A program made the translations under genes and the position numbers. A stretch of DNA of 64,000 bases, from contig WTPW01000025.1 of the NCBI GenBank assembly GCA_009809945.1, positions 653,149 through 717,148 on the forward strand. Reading direction: 5' to 3'. The stretch is from Gigaspora margarita. Its lineage: Eukaryota; Glomeromycota; Glomeromycetes; Diversisporales; Gigasporaceae. This document shows positions 1 through 11,887 of the stretch, in pieces (position 1 is the first letter of the stretch; each line of letters opens with the position of its first letter). A model generated the notes under the pieces. It was not told the DNA's origin. It was given only the letters and a program-made list of their open reading frames with translations, and did not search any database.

Positions 1-1854
1 GATTATATCCAATCACATTTTTGTCAGTGGACTACAAACTATACCTATAACCAACATATCTACTCTACTATTTGGCAATCTGAATACTTACCCAAATCTA
101 ATATTATATCTGAATGGTACAATCCTATTCTAGAACCAATTACTCTAGATGAAACTATCAATACTATCAACAACTTCCCAAATAACAAAGCTTGTGGTCC
201 TTCTGGCATTAGTTATAAAATGCTAAAGCATGCAGGTCTACAAACTATTACTGCTATTACAGCACTATTGAACCAGTGTTTAATATCTGGCTCAATTCCC
301 AAACAATAGAAAGATGGTCACATTTTACCTATTTCCAAAAAACCAACCTTTGATGGACCTTTACACAATACTCGACCAACCAGCCTTATTGAACACATTA
401 AAAAACTATATACTAAAATCCTCACCAATTATTTGAACTCTGTTTTTTCCTCTTACAACATCCTTAATCCACACAACTATGTTGCACTTCCTGGCAACAG
501 TACCAATATCCCAATTCATATTCTTAACAATTTCATTGAAGATGCAAATTGCAATAAAAAGGAGATCTGGCTTTTGTCTCAGGATATAAGCAAAGCATAT
601 GACTCAGTCAATATAGATCTTTTTATTCTATCTCTAAAAAGACTCAATAAACCACCACACTTTACAACAATTCTTACCAATTTTCTTATACAAAGAACCA
701 ATAGAGTAATTACTAATCTTGGGCTTACATCTCCTTATGAAGTTCACAATGGAATAGATCAGGATGAAACTATTACATCTCTTTTCTTGCGAATCTACTA
801 TGATCCTCTCATTACTAAAATTTCTAGCTCTTATACTGGTTACCAATCTTCTGTATCTTGACTTTCTAGTATATCTCCACATATTTATGATTCTCTACAA
901 GTATCAACATCTGTTCTTGCATACATGGATGATACTTTATGGATTGCAGAATCTCAACAACAACTAGAAAATATCCTTCATACAGCATCTTCATTTTACC
1001 AAATGGCTAATATTACAGTCAATCCACAAAAATCTATTCTTGTATCCAACACTACACATACACCTTCTATTTTATTTTTAAGCTACAGTATTCAATGCAA
1101 ACCTCCTACAACACCTTTTAAATTTCTTGGGTGCTGGTTTTCTACCTCTCCAAAATCTACAATACAGTCTAAACTAATTATTCAAGAAGCTTATGAGCTT
1201 ATCAATACGCTTGATACTAAACAAATTACTAATAAGCAAGCATGCTATATTATTAACAATGTTATTATATCTATTCTTGAGTACCGTATTCACAATACAA
1301 TTCTTTCTAAATATCTTACTGTTGCTAAACACAAAGCAAGGCTAGCCAAAAATACACCTAATAGCACTATGCTTAACCATAATATATATAGAATTAAAAA
1401 TATTTGGGATATACAATTACAACACCACCTTTCTACCTTCTTACTTAGACTTAACAATCCACATTTACTTGGTAGCAGTACACATATTCGATTACAACAA
1501 TTACAAAACAATCTATGGTTTATAACTAACATACTACAACACCCTAACCCTATCATTGATGGCCCCAACAAATACTCTACTACTTTCAAAATAATTCAAC
1601 TCCTTAATCACTTAGAAACTTCTATATCTGCACATACTAAAATTTTATGTCTATTTACTATTAATCTACCCTATACTTCACTTGAATCCCTTTTGCACTA
1701 TCATCCCCAATATACAACATTTAAACGCCAATTGCGCTCAAAGCATATTTTATTTTTAGAGCAACTTACTTCTTATGATAATACAACCCTCTTATCTTGG
1801 TCACACATTTCTCCTAGAATTCTTAATCTTATTCCAAGCAAAATACCCAATTAG
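1..1854 (+). pseudogene. LINE reverse transcriptase region, broken (copy A)
   Basis: One reading frame runs from base 1 to 1854, interrupted by two stops: TAG at 307-309 and TGA at 859-861. It encodes a LINE reverse transcriptase, which copies element RNA into DNA at the nicked target. The frame begins inside the fingers/palm (NNKACGPSGISYKMLKH), then LLSQDISKAYDSVN (first catalytic Asp), NGIDQDET, and the catalytic AYMDDTLW at about 918-941. After the palm follows a thumb region with FKFLGCWF. The first stop falls where the 32-kb copy has Trp (IPKSWKH), so it is a TGG to TAG change. The usual QG of this motif reads QD in both copies. Translation upstream continues off the window. Confidence 0.92.
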
Positions 1855-3785
1855 TTCCTAATACTTGAAAACAAAATTCTTTCCAATACTACTACTCATT
1901 ATATCTGCTCTTCTTTACAACTCTCTAATATTAATTCACTTTCATTTCAAACTGGTCACTTTAATCCTAAATCCAAACCTTGGATTATTTCCTATTCTAA
2001 TCAAGAAATTTAATTGGAAAAGCTCAACGATTCAACAATACTACTAATACTATTTCTATAACACATTGGAATATACAAAGTGATTACAGTATTACATTTC
2101 TTTATCCTACTCCTGATGTACATTGCACTTCCTGCTCTGGATGCTCTCTTAATTCCAATAGGATCCAGAATACCTGTACTTTAGATATATCAGCTACTCT
2201 ATCTACTAAATTCTTGGGTAGAAAAACCTATACTCAACTTACAAACAAACTCCAACTTAATGATAATTATCTTGATCTGTTATATTCTATTTCATCCTGC
2301 CATTTTATCAATACTCCTCCTCTACCCCAAATTATAATACACAATAACCCTATTCTAGATATTTTTCTAACTTCTTTAGCTACTACAAAACTCCAATCTA
2401 TAGCACAATCTAACTCTCTACTTTAAAACTTTTGCTTCTACACTGATGGTTCAGTTATTAATATATCCAATCCAAGATGCTCCATGGGAATTGCATGGAT
2501 TCAAGTCTTTAATAACAATATTTCTCACTCTTTCTATGCACAAATTCAAAACTGGCCATCTTCATACAAAGCTGAACTAATTGCTATACTATCTGCAATT
2601 TGTACTTGCTCTCAAAACAGCAATATAGACATATATACTGATTCCCAATCCATTATTTCAAAGTACAACACACTTATTTCAAATACACAAAATCACAACA
2701 AACTAAATTCTTATAATTACTGGCCTATTTGGCATACTCTTCTTAACCTTATTAAATCATATTCATTTAATATTACACTATACAAAGTACAAGCACATAG
2801 CAATAATGAATACAACAATAAAGCTGATGAACTTGCAAAAAACCATTCTTCCTCACCTATTCTAGAATTTCAGCCTCATAACATTTACAACCCTTCTTTC
2901 ACTTTTATCTACAAAAAACATAACATTGAACAACCAACACATCGTGCATTAAAAAATATTTGTAATGCACATACTATTGCTATGTGGTCCTCCCAGCACA
3001 GAATTCAACAAATTATTTCTCTTTCTCAATAAATTGATTGGAATGCAACTTGGTTATATCTTAATCATAACTACAAGCATACTTACAATTACACTAACTT
3101 TCAACTCTGTTCTCAAAAATCATTTTGAATTAAATGTACGCTACATATGCTTTCTACACTTTCCTATTTTCTTTCTACAAACCCTTCTTTCCATATACAC
3201 CCAACTTGTATTACATGCAATCAAACTGATCACCAACTCCACTGGTTACTCTGCCCAGATTCAAATAATATATTAAACATTATCCAAAACACAATCCAAA
3301 ATTTCTCCTTTTCAGACTTATCAGATATATCATCTACAGAAATATAGCAACTACGTAACAACCTTATAACACACCTCTTTTTTTCTCCTACACAATCTAC
3401 ACCTTTTAATACTACAACCTTTTATACTACAATTCAAGGCTTTGTTCCTATATCACTTATTAATACTATATCTCAATATACCTCTTACAAAAATGCATCT
3501 AATATTATTATTAAACTTCTTTTGCTTATTTCACAAAAAACTTATGAACAATTATGGAAACCATACTGTACAAAACTTGCACATTGGAAAACCTCACGAG
3601 ATTTATTACAACAACCTTCTCAATCTGTATCTACTAAATCTCTATACATATCCTCTCACAATAGAGCTCTATATACTTATAATTGTATATGTGGTCTACC
3701 AGACCAATTACATGAAAATGATACTAATACCTGCCCACCTGTTGGGCTAGCACTTAGAAAAATAGATATTTGGTCATATAATTGA
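1855..3785 (+). pseudogene. LINE connector, RNase H and C-terminal Cys/His region, broken (copy A)
   Basis: This continues the pol ORF after a stop and at least two frame changes. The RNase H domain lies at 2427-3032. It keeps all four acidic positions of the fold: FYTDGSV, KAELIAILSAI, IYTDSQSIISKY and NNKADELA, with AHSNNEY just before the last. RNase H removes element RNA from the hybrid. Further on, 3147-3347 gives CITCNQTDHQLHWLLC, a CX2CX7HX3C pattern matching the C-terminal zinc knuckle of the full-length copy. The tail at 3522-3785 ends LALRKIDIWSYN. Frame jumps near 1855, 2214, 2427, 3032 and 3522 make it non-functional. Confidence 0.88.
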
Positions 3786-4025
3786 ATCAAATATAGCTTT
3801 TCTACTAACTCAATTCTCCACATCCAAATCTAGGTGAGTTTTAACCACTCTAGTAGGTTTAGGTTGCAGATAATTTAGATAGAATTAGTTTATCTATAGT
3901 CTGAGTCTTAACTCTTGTATAATAATTTGTAATTTGAGAAACCCCATGAGGAATTTCACACATTTTATTAATAAAGATAAAGACAAAACCTTACCTTAAC
4001 AACAAAAAAAAAATAAAAAAAAAAA

Positions 4026-4635
4026 TAAATATTTTTGTTAAAAATTATTTAAATTTATAATTTTTTGGATTTTTTATAAGTTTTTAAAACTGTACTACTA
4101 GTAGTACAAAGGGTGTGCTACTATCCATTAAGAAAAACCTTTCATTAATATTTGCTTACTAAAATATGACTAGCAATCTAAGGTTGTATACTTTCAGGCT
4201 ATGAGCTTAGCTTTAGTACTTGCTATGTGTAAAGTCAGTCTTCTATATCTGGGTAAGCATTCTATATTAAGTTCTATAACCTCTATAGTGGTTGTTATGG
4301 TAGATATTTTCCTTTTTTAAAACTTTGCTTTTCTTTTTTCACAAGCTATAGTGGCCAATACACTTGTATTTATTTTATTTACTATTTTAGTATATTGCAC
4401 TTAGAAATAGTCTTTTCTAATTCTTTTTTATTTTATAGATTACTTACAAAAGAAATCTGAATCAGTTTTTATCAGTTCTCTTTTAATTTGCAGTGCTCTA
4501 AAATCAGGTCATAAACTACCAGAAAGAAGCTCAAGAAAGAAATCTTCTGGATATTAAGGCTCTTCACCAAATAAGCTAATACAATTGAATAGTTCTTAAA
4601 AGCTATATGAAGGGCACAAGCAGCAAACTTAGAAG
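4026..4635. other. AT-rich spacer, no gene seen
   Basis: No ORF or TE end was recognised here. The only structure noted is a perfect 18-bp palindrome, TGTACTACTAGTAGTACA, at 4091-4108. Confidence 0.6.
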
Positions 4636-5271
4636 CCCTATGAAAAAAGTAGCCCGTGTAGGCACGTGTTTCTATGGAAAAACACGGTCAAGTGTGGCAC
4701 GGCTGGATACTGGCTGGTTGTCCGGGTTTGTACGTCTGTGATCCGTGTTGGCACGTTGAATTGTTCCGAATTGGACCGTTTACCCAGACATTTTGGACCG
4801 TAAATGGATCAGGTTTGCTGCACTTTACTAAGCCAAAACTTACGGGTTTTGGCACGGGTAATTACACGTAATATAACGTGTCTGTGCGAGTACGTCTAAT
4901 GCTGTGTGCGGTAAAATGGGGTTGACTTTTTGTTAGGTAAAAGTAAGTATAGGGCTAGGATGAGATCAGACCCTATAGTAAAATTTCCTCACTGACATTT
5001 TTGTTAATAACCCAAGGTAGGTTTAGACACTCGTTTCTTGTATTTTTGACTTTTTTCACTTTTTTTTCACTTTTTCTTCGTCGGGTTGATCCGTTTCGAT
5101 CAAAACAACCAATTTTATTGGCTCTATGTCACATGAACGCACACGACCCTGCTTATACGTGCCACCCAATGCACGTGCCAATACCGTAAAATGTAATATA
5201 CGTGCCATTTTGTCACATTTTAGTTCATGTTTCATGCCTTTACGTGCCACATGACATGTGCCTATCCAGAC

Positions 5272-6589
5272 CAGTGTTGGACTATGACCTTTTATGACCT
5301 ATATGACCTTTATGACTAGTCATAATTTATTTGGTCATAAAAAGAGAATTATGACCTTATGACCTAAAATTAAAAAAATCAACCAATTAAAAAGCTAAAA
5401 TCATAATATTATACTATATATAACATTTTACAAACAAATATTCTTTATTTTTCATATTTGTAATTTGCAGTATTATACCACCTTTAGTGCTTTAACAAAA
5501 AGTTTTTCTTGAGCAATTTTACAATAGGGCCTCTAACTATTAACCTTAACATAGACCCTAACTCTAACATAAATAAGCTTTAAAAACTTTTGTTGGTGCG
5601 CTGATTAATCACGTGCTGGTGAAAATCTGTCAGTGCTACTAGGTAGTGCTAAGATGATTGTTATATTTGCATAATTATACAATTTGCTTGTGAGTGCCAA
5701 CTGGTATAGAAAATAGTATATGTACTAATCTAGATATATATGTATATAAAACCTAAGGGAAGTGCAGTAAATCACTGGGGGGTCGCCCATCTATCACGTC
5801 CTATATATATATAGTATAAACAGCCAATAATATTGAAGCAAAATTGATTATTAGTTAATCGCAAATAGTTGCTACATAGTAAAGTCTAAATTCTACTATG
5901 TCAATCAATAATTATCGATTAAGTAAACTTGTTTGAAAGATCAAATACACATACTCTGAAATTTTTATTAAAATTAAAGAATTTTTTATTATTTAACTTT
6001 TAATTTTTACGTTCGTCGATATATTTTTTTAAAAAATTTTAATTTTNNNGTCNAACGTAAAAATCAAAANTCAATTAATAAAAAATTCTCTAATACTTAT
6101 GAAAATTTTGTGNTANNTGTATTTTGACCTTCTNAATAAGTTTACTNAAGCGATTTTAATCGATTTGCTTAGTAAAATTTAGACATTACTATGTAGTGAC
6201 TTTTGTCGATTGTGGGGTAGCTTATTTTTAGGTCAAAGCCGTTTTTGAGTTTATGAAATTTGATTGGTCAACAGTCCTATCACTAGGGGGTCAGGACCTA
6301 TGTAAACCCTAATCACGTAATTTACTGCACTTCCCTAAATATAATACATATAATTATTTTTTAAGAATGGGTTGAGTCGCAAACTAAAGCAATTTATATT
6401 TAGAATATAGTAATTTTATATACTAACTATATGACTAGGTCATAATTGGTCATATGACTAATGGTCATATTAGTCATAAAAATAAGTCATAATTTATATG
6501 ACCAAAACCTATATGACTATCATTATATGACCATTATGACTAGTGGTCATATAAAAAATATCATATGACCGCATTTTTGGCCAACACTG
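5272..6589. mobile_element. hAT-like non-autonomous element with TATGACC subterminal arrays
   Basis: The ends are CAGTGTTGG and CCAACACTG, flanked by a perfect 8-bp direct repeat ATCCAGAC (5264-5271 and 6590-6597). An 8-bp TSD with CAGNG-type ends is the hAT signature. Both ends carry dense copies of TATGACC/GGTCATA (5280-5370 and 6430-6570). hAT transposases bind subterminal repeats of this kind through their BED finger. No transposase is encoded. It sits inside the 4636-6645 element and itself hosts the 5757-6335 element. Confidence 0.88.
5757..6335. mobile_element. Harbinger-like MITE, innermost of the nest, palindromic core
   Basis: TIRs GGGAAGTGCAGTAAATCAC and the inverse at the right end, with TAA on both sides (5754-5756 and 6336-6338). 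A 3-bp TWA duplication is typical of PIF/Harbinger. The interior is a long imperfect inverted repeat containing a block (TACATAGTAAAGTCTAAATT and following) that is also the core of the TA-flanked elements at 10.8-11.9 and 53 kb, although the ends differ. Several ambiguous bases lie at 6047-6147, near and beyond the palindrome centre, which is hard to sequence. Confidence 0.8.
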
Positions 6590-6645
6590 ATCCAGACAAC
6601 CCCGTGCCAACCTGTACCAACACCCGGACCACTTTTCTCATAGGG

Positions 6646-8400
6646 AAGATGAAAATAGAGAGTTAAGAAGAAGAGTTGAGAAAGAAAAAAAAGGAGAACA
6701 ATATTGTGCAAATTATTTTTGTATTTAGTTTAATTATTTTTGTAAATAAAATTTTTAACTTTTTTGAAATTTTGTAATTAAAAATAAATAGTAATTAAAT
6801 AATAAAGTTTTAAAATTTTTTATAGACTATTGAACAGTAATTATAAAGTGTTAAAAGTGTAAAGTTTTTAGTTTCTGTACTAAACATTTTAAGTATAAAA
6901 AAAAATAAAGTCTTTGTCTATTATTAGTTCATTTTATTTTTTCTTTGATTACTTGTTCAAAGTCTTTTGAATATTCTGTATGGCTCTAAAACAAGAACTT
7001 ATGTAACCATTAGTATATATAATTTTTTTGCAGTTCTGAACCTTATTTTGATTATGACTTTTAGTACATGTTTGGTCAGTTATAATTTGATAATACTTAT
7101 TATATTATACTGGAAGATCATATGTAATGTTAAATTAAAAATTTTTCCAGTTAATATATATTAACTCTTTTTTTTTTATATATTAGAGTATAGATCTTAA
7201 AACTATTATTATTCTTGGAGTAATAGTTAATTTTTAAAATTATTGTTCTAAGTATATTTGTAGACTTCATTGTCATAGTTGGTGTTGAGGTCTTGTTGTA
7301 TACTTGTTTTGGCATTGTTATTTTTCAAGATCAACTTTTTTTTTCACATTGCTATTCAAATATTCAAATTTTTAGGTCTTCAGTACTGAGGTAGGTACTA
7401 TTTCTGGTATTTGCAATTTTGGTAGTCTGGGTTATAGTTCTACATGATTTCTTATCAGTATAGCTTCATTCTTCTAGGTTTTATTGCATCTTTAGCATTT
7501 TTATAGTCATGAATTTTGCTGTATATGAAACCTTCTCATAGAGTCAACATAGTAGTCCTAGGGTGTAAATTGGGGGGTTTTTTTTCTTCCTACGAGCTAG
7601 TTCTCAGTATGTTTTTTTGAAATGTCTTGTCTTGTTTCATTAGGTCTGGTCTTTCTTTCTATGGTCTTGGCATAGCTTGTTTCATGGGTATAATCCTTCT
7701 GACATAGGGTTAAACTTTTTTCTTTTTTTTTCTACAGTTCTTGCTTTCTTTTATTGGGGCCTATCTTGTTCTATTTTGGCAAGGCTTGCCTTGCTTCATA
7801 GGGTCTTGGGCTCGATTAATTTTTGTTTGATTCATTCTATGTTTAACTTTGTTCTTGCTATTGAGCATATTTCGATATAGGTAATTTTTTTTGATTTATA
7901 ATCTAGGTATTGTCCTCTCTTTTAGTAGGGCAATTTTAGGAGTCCTGAGACAGATCAAAAAAAATATATTCAGAAAGGCTTCTAACCCCTCTTCCAACCT
8001 CTTCTAATCACTATCATATTCATATTTTAAACAACCTTTGGCTCAAATCTAGCTATAAATATTCTCTTTGATATTAAAAATAAATATATCTTCTATGGTC
8101 TTTTTAGCCTAATTTGATATGTAAATAAGATATCAAAAAAATTATGCTATCTTGCTTGTCCTTGCAATAGCCAAAAAAACACCAAAGACACAAAGTATCT
8201 AAGTGTGTTTTTTGAGCATTATTGCAAGCTTAAAATGGTTATTAATTTTAATGATATTCTAGAATTAATTCTAAAGTTGATTTATTACTAGCTAGTATTA
8301 TTAAAATTTTGGTACCTATCTATAGAGTGCATACCAAAATTTCTTGTATTTAGAAGGGTTCTAAACCTGTTTTCAATCTTGTCTGAGTGTGCATTTTATT
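6646..8400. other. AT-rich spacer, no gene seen
   Basis: Only short chance ORFs occur. No conserved motif, TE end or RNA feature was recognised, apart from loosely repeated CTTGTTTCAT-type words at 7620-7830. Confidence 0.5.
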
Positions 8401-8410
8401 TACTACTTTA

Positions 8411-8720
8411 AAAGGATATTCTAAAGCTGAATTATTATAATAATGTTAGAACAAAAAATTATACTATAATTAAAGAAAATAATTATATAAATATTTTATA
8501 ACAAATTAGATACTCAAGTGGGTATTAATATTTTAATCAAGAAAATACTCTAACGCTAAATCATTATAATAAACTTAGGACAAAAAAATACTACTATAAT
8601 TAAGAAAATAATTATATAAATATATTATAACAAATGAGATATTCAAATGGGTACCAATATTTTGAGCAAGAAGATGTCTAAAACTGAATTATTATGATAA
8701 ATTAGGACAAAATTTCAGAT
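8411..8720. repeat. Diverged tandem repeat, about 125-bp unit, 2-3 copies
   Basis: Units beginning near 8411, 8540 and 8665 share GCT(G/A)AAT(T/C)ATTAT, then TTAGGACAAAA-like sequence, then AATAATTATATAAATAT and GATA(C/T)TCAA(G/A)TGGGTA. The third unit is partial. Function unknown. Confidence 0.6.
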
Positions 8721-9271
8721 ATGGGTATCAAAAGTATTATCTTAATTGCTTACCAATTGGGTTTTAGAGCATAGTCTGTAATAGTATTGTGAAGTATAGA
8801 ACCCTCTTACATAATCTGGACATCAACCAAAATTTGATCTAGTATATTTTTTATATCCACTTTTACTACAAGGAATAAGAGGCTTATTAACTAATTTTTT
8901 AATATACTTCTAATAAATAGATTACCCTTCTTTATGTATACTGGATTTTCTGCAAGTTTTACCTATAAACTTAATAAATGGACAAGAATATTCACTATAC
9001 ATAATTTATAAATATTTTATTTACTAAATTATTATTTAAATAAAACAATTTTATAAGTATTATATAATAATTTAATTGAAAAAATAGATATGACAACAAA
9101 TACCAATTTGGAATATTGCATATACATTTCTTAACTCTTAAGCACCTATTAAGGATAATTCTATATCTTATACAATTTGAAGCTCTTTTCTAACAAAAGA
9201 CTGCTTTGGTCTATTGCCCTTAATATCTTTAGCAAATATAAGATAGGCTAATATTTTTGTACTAAAACTTC

Positions 9272-10179
9272 ATGAATATAATAAAACTGAGAAGACCAAT
9301 TTATATTAGTTGCACATTTATTCCCACCTTCTAGCTTATTAGGTTTAAGTAAATATCTGATCAAAGTATTATAATCCAATTTAGATTCATTAAATCCTAT
9401 AGGATTATTGCATAATTTAGAAGATGTTGAAATAATCTGTTAGCTTTAGCAAAGGCTATGCCAATTAGTCTAGTTACTGAATTCTTAAGGTTATCAATAA
9501 TTATATAAAGATTTTTAACCCAAGCTCTTGATCTTTTAGATATAGATAACAATAAATCAGAAGCATCCTATAATCAAAACAATTTTTTAGCTAAAGTGCA
9601 ATTAAATCTTTCAACAATAGCCTGCTTTTATGAGACATGCCAATCTCAACTTTAATATTATATTTATTTATTAATTCACTACAATTTGATTTAAATTCAG
9701 AACCAGGATCTGCTATTAATAATTTAGGCCAAATAAGAGAGCACTTTGGATTACTATAAACTTTTTTAAAAGCTTTAGCAACACTACTAGATAACTTATC
9801 TATTAATGGTATTGCTCACTTAAATCTTGAAGCAATATCAACTATACATGAACAATATTTATATATTTTATTATTAATAATTATATCATAAGGCATATAG
9901 AGAATATTAGCTTGATAGCATTCATTAGAAATCTGCATACTATTAAATAAGGCTCTAGAAATAAATCTTGGGTGAGGCTTATGAATTTATACAAAGCCTG
10001 TTTGTCTAGCTATTCTTTTATATCATTTACTAAAAAATTAAACCAACATTTTCACAAATATAATTTTTTTTAGCTATTCTATAATAACCTCTAGGTTGGT
10101 AATCAAGCTTTTGTAAAGTTAGATCCTGATCAAGATCATATGCTCTTTAAAAATCAATATAAATAACAGGTTTTCCCAT
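9272..10179 (-). pseudogene. DDE integrase (rve fold) of a eukaryotic TE, decayed
   Basis: Reading the minus strand from ATG at 10179 gives MGKPVIYIDF, stop, then DQDLTLQKLDYQPRGYYR. Broken frames follow with IHKPHPRFISRALFNS, CSCIVDIASRFK (first Asp), LLIADPGSEFKSNCSELINK (second Asp) and, after a frameshift, AIVERFNCTLAKKLF (catalytic Glu). The order and spacing are those of a retroviral-type integrase core, which cuts element ends and joins them to target DNA. The style resembles the integrases of Polinton/Ginger-like elements that I recall from glomeromycotinan genomes. At least five stops and one frameshift make it inactive. A small ORF on the opposite strand starts 21 bp upstream, so the two may have shared a divergent promoter. 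Confidence 0.75.
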
Positions 10180-10200
10180 TTTGTATATCTATAAGAAAAA

Positions 10201-10350
10201 ATGAGTGATCAAATCAATCAATTTAAAGGTACATTATTAGCAATACAAGATCAATTCTGCAAATTACAACAGGATCTTGTCTCAAAAGAGGATTATATTA
10301 ATCACCTTGAAAAAGAAATCTTAATTTGTAATGAGGAACTAGACCAGTAA
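10201..10350 (+). CDS. Small coiled-coil ORF divergent to the integrase, function unknown
   Basis: ATG at 10201 opens 49 codons ending at TAA 10348-10350. The peptide (MSDQINQFKGTLLAIQDQFC...) is rich in Gln, Lys, Glu and Leu with heptad-like spacing, so a coiled coil is likely. It may be the N-terminus of a longer gene. A decayed reading frame at 13,205-13,517 contains YIDYLEK, much like YINHLEK here, and the DNA between is filled by a hAT-like element, a gap and a piggyBac-like end. That it is a companion gene of the integrase element is inference. It is not a recognised family. Confidence 0.4.
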   Translation: MSDQINQFKGTLLAIQDQFCKLQQDLVSKEDYINHLEKEILICNEELDQ

Positions 10351-10751
10351 GATTAGAAATTTCTAATCTTATAAAACAGTTAGATAAGGTATTGTTATCC
10401 TATATCTACTTCTTTTAAGATAGTAGGCAACTAGAGCGACCTTAGACAGTGATCACTTTGTGTAACCTTACTTGTTTCTAGGGTTCCGAAGTTTGATCCG
10501 GGTTTGATTTGAGTTTGGTCAAACTCCAAATCAAACCAAACTCAAACTATAAATTTTATGAAGTTTGAAATCAAACCAAACTCAAATAAAAAAAAATCAA
10601 ACTCAAACCAAACCCAAATTTCATACAAAGTTTGATTTGAGTTTGATTTGAAGTTTGCAAACTAGTTTGAGTTTGAATAATATAAATATATTTTTAAATT
10701 TTAAACAAGTTTCTTAATTCTTACTTTGTATTTAAGTAAACTTGTTTAAAA

Positions 10752-11292
10752 TATCNATATGTATCTGAAAATAAGCTACCTTTTTTGAATNATTTTGGAT
10801 ACTAAAAATCTGGGATATAATCAATTTTTGGTCAGTCGCCAATAGCTGTTATATAGTAAAGTCTAAATTTTACTATATAAATCGATTATTAGCGCTTAAG
10901 TAGACTTGTTTGGGAGACACAACTACACATATGCTGAAAGTTTCATCCAAATAGNAGTACTTTTTATTATTTGACTTTTAATTTTAATGTTTATCGAATA
11001 TATTTTGTTAATAAAATTTTAATCACTTCGTTGAACGTAAAAATTAAAACCAATTAATAAAAAGTTCTCTAATTTTCTTGTAAATTTCAGAAAATACGTA
11101 ATTTGCTCTCCTAAATAAGTTTACTTAAGCAGCTTTAATCGATTTACTTAGTAAATTTTGGACTTTACTATATAGCAACTTTTATCGATCGTGGGATAGC
11201 TTATTTTTGGGTCAAAGATGTTTTTGAGTTTTTTTAACCAATAGAAGGGGGTATTTTATTTTTGGAAGTGGCTTATTTTTGGCAATATACAG
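10752..11292. mobile_element. TA-flanked palindromic MITE (first of two side by side)
   Basis: The inner terminal word is CTGAAAATAAGCTACC at the left. The right end is ...TTTTTGGCAATATACAG followed by TA. The interior is a long imperfect palindrome with the core ATAGTAAAGTCTAAATTTTA. TA target and CTGTATA-type ends suggest a Tc1/mariner relationship. The left boundary is approximate because the end is diverged and contains an N. Confidence 0.65.
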
Positions 11293-11303
11293 TATTTATA
11301 TTA

Positions 11304-11854
11304 CTGTATACTTCTGAAAATAAGCTACCTTTTTTGGACGATTTTGGACACAAAAAATCTGGGTTGCTTATTTTTGGATAAAATTGATTTTTGGTCAATC
11401 GCCAATAGTAGCTACATAGTAAAGTCTAAATTCAACTATATAAATCTATTATTTACGCTTAAGTAAACTTATTTGGGAGACTATATTACACTTATCCTGA
11501 AAGTTTCATCAAAATATGAGTACTTTTTATTATTTGACTTTTAGTTTTTACGTTCAACGAATATATTTTGTTATTGAAATTTTAATCTCTTCGTTGAACG
11601 TAAATATTAAATTCCAATTAATAAAAATTTCTTCAATTTCGTTGTAAATTTTATAGTATACATATTTTGATCTTCTGAATAAGTTTAAATAAGCGACTTT
11701 AATCGATTTGCTTAGTAAAATTTGGACTTTACTATATAGAAACTTTCATCGATCGTGGTTAATTTATTTTCAGGTCAAAGATGTTTTTGCATTTCTTGAC
11801 CAAAAGAGAGGGGGTCGTTTATTTTTGGAGGTAGCTTATTTTGGCAATATACAG
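11304..11854. mobile_element. TA-flanked palindromic MITE (second)
   Basis: TIRs CTGTATACTTCTGAAAATAA and, inverted at the right, CTGTATATTGCCAAAATAAG, flanked by TA (11302-11303 and 11855-11856). The core is the same palindromic block as the neighbour at 10752-11292. Only about 11 bp separates the two. No coding capacity. Confidence 0.78.
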
Positions 11855-11887
11855 TATTCAAACTCAAACTAGTTTGCAAACTTCAAA

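Larger units (their letters stand above)
1..4025 (+). mobile_element. LINE copy A, 5' end outside window, 3' end with A-rich tail
   Basis: A non-LTR retrotransposon on the + strand. Its reverse transcriptase, RNase H and C-terminal Cys/His regions line up in order with the full-length minus-strand copy at 28.2-37.9 kb. The endonuclease and ORF1 lie beyond the left window edge. The 3' untranslated region carries the block AGGTGAGT...CCACTCTAGTAGG, which is shared with the two other copies that keep a 3' end. It ends with AATAAAGATA, then CCTTACCTTAA, then an A-rich tail near 4005-4025. The 5' target-site duplication cannot be seen. The copy is dead, with in-frame stops and frameshifts. Confidence 0.93.
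4636..6645. mobile_element. GC-richer DNA transposon, outer shell of a three-level nest
   Basis: Terminal inverted repeats read CCCTATGAAAAAAGTAGCCC at the left and, reverse-complemented, CCCTATGAGAAAAGTGGTCC at the right. The flanks share AAG (4633-4635 and 6646-6648), a possible 3-bp target duplication. Between the ends and the inner element lie repeated words built on GGCACGTG/CACGTGCC, with base composition clearly GC-richer than the surroundings. Once the inner element (5272-6589) is removed, about 0.7 kb remains with no coding capacity. The superfamily is uncertain; 3-bp duplications occur in CACTA and Harbinger elements, but the ends are not typical of either. Confidence 0.75.
10479..11887. 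mobile_element. hAT-like element, left part; right end lost in assembly gap
   Basis: It begins TAGGGTTCCGAAGTTTGATC and is nearly identical to the complete copy at 52,586-54,125. The subterminal region is dense in TTTGATTTGAGTTTG and its complement. It contains two TA-flanked palindromic MITEs (10752-11292 and 11304-11854). At 11857-11887 the right subterminal array (CAAACTCAAACTAGTTTGCAAAC-type words) resumes and then enters the Ns. By comparison with the other copy, about 190 bp of the right end should lie inside the gap. Confidence 0.85.

Noticed and set aside
5001..5250. Overlapping 62- and 64-codon frames on opposite strands
   Set aside because: They fall inside the non-coding subterminal region of the 4,636-6,645 element.
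7677..7880. 67-codon plus-strand frame
   Set aside because: Low-complexity, T-rich region; no motif, no conserved partner, and length expected by chance.
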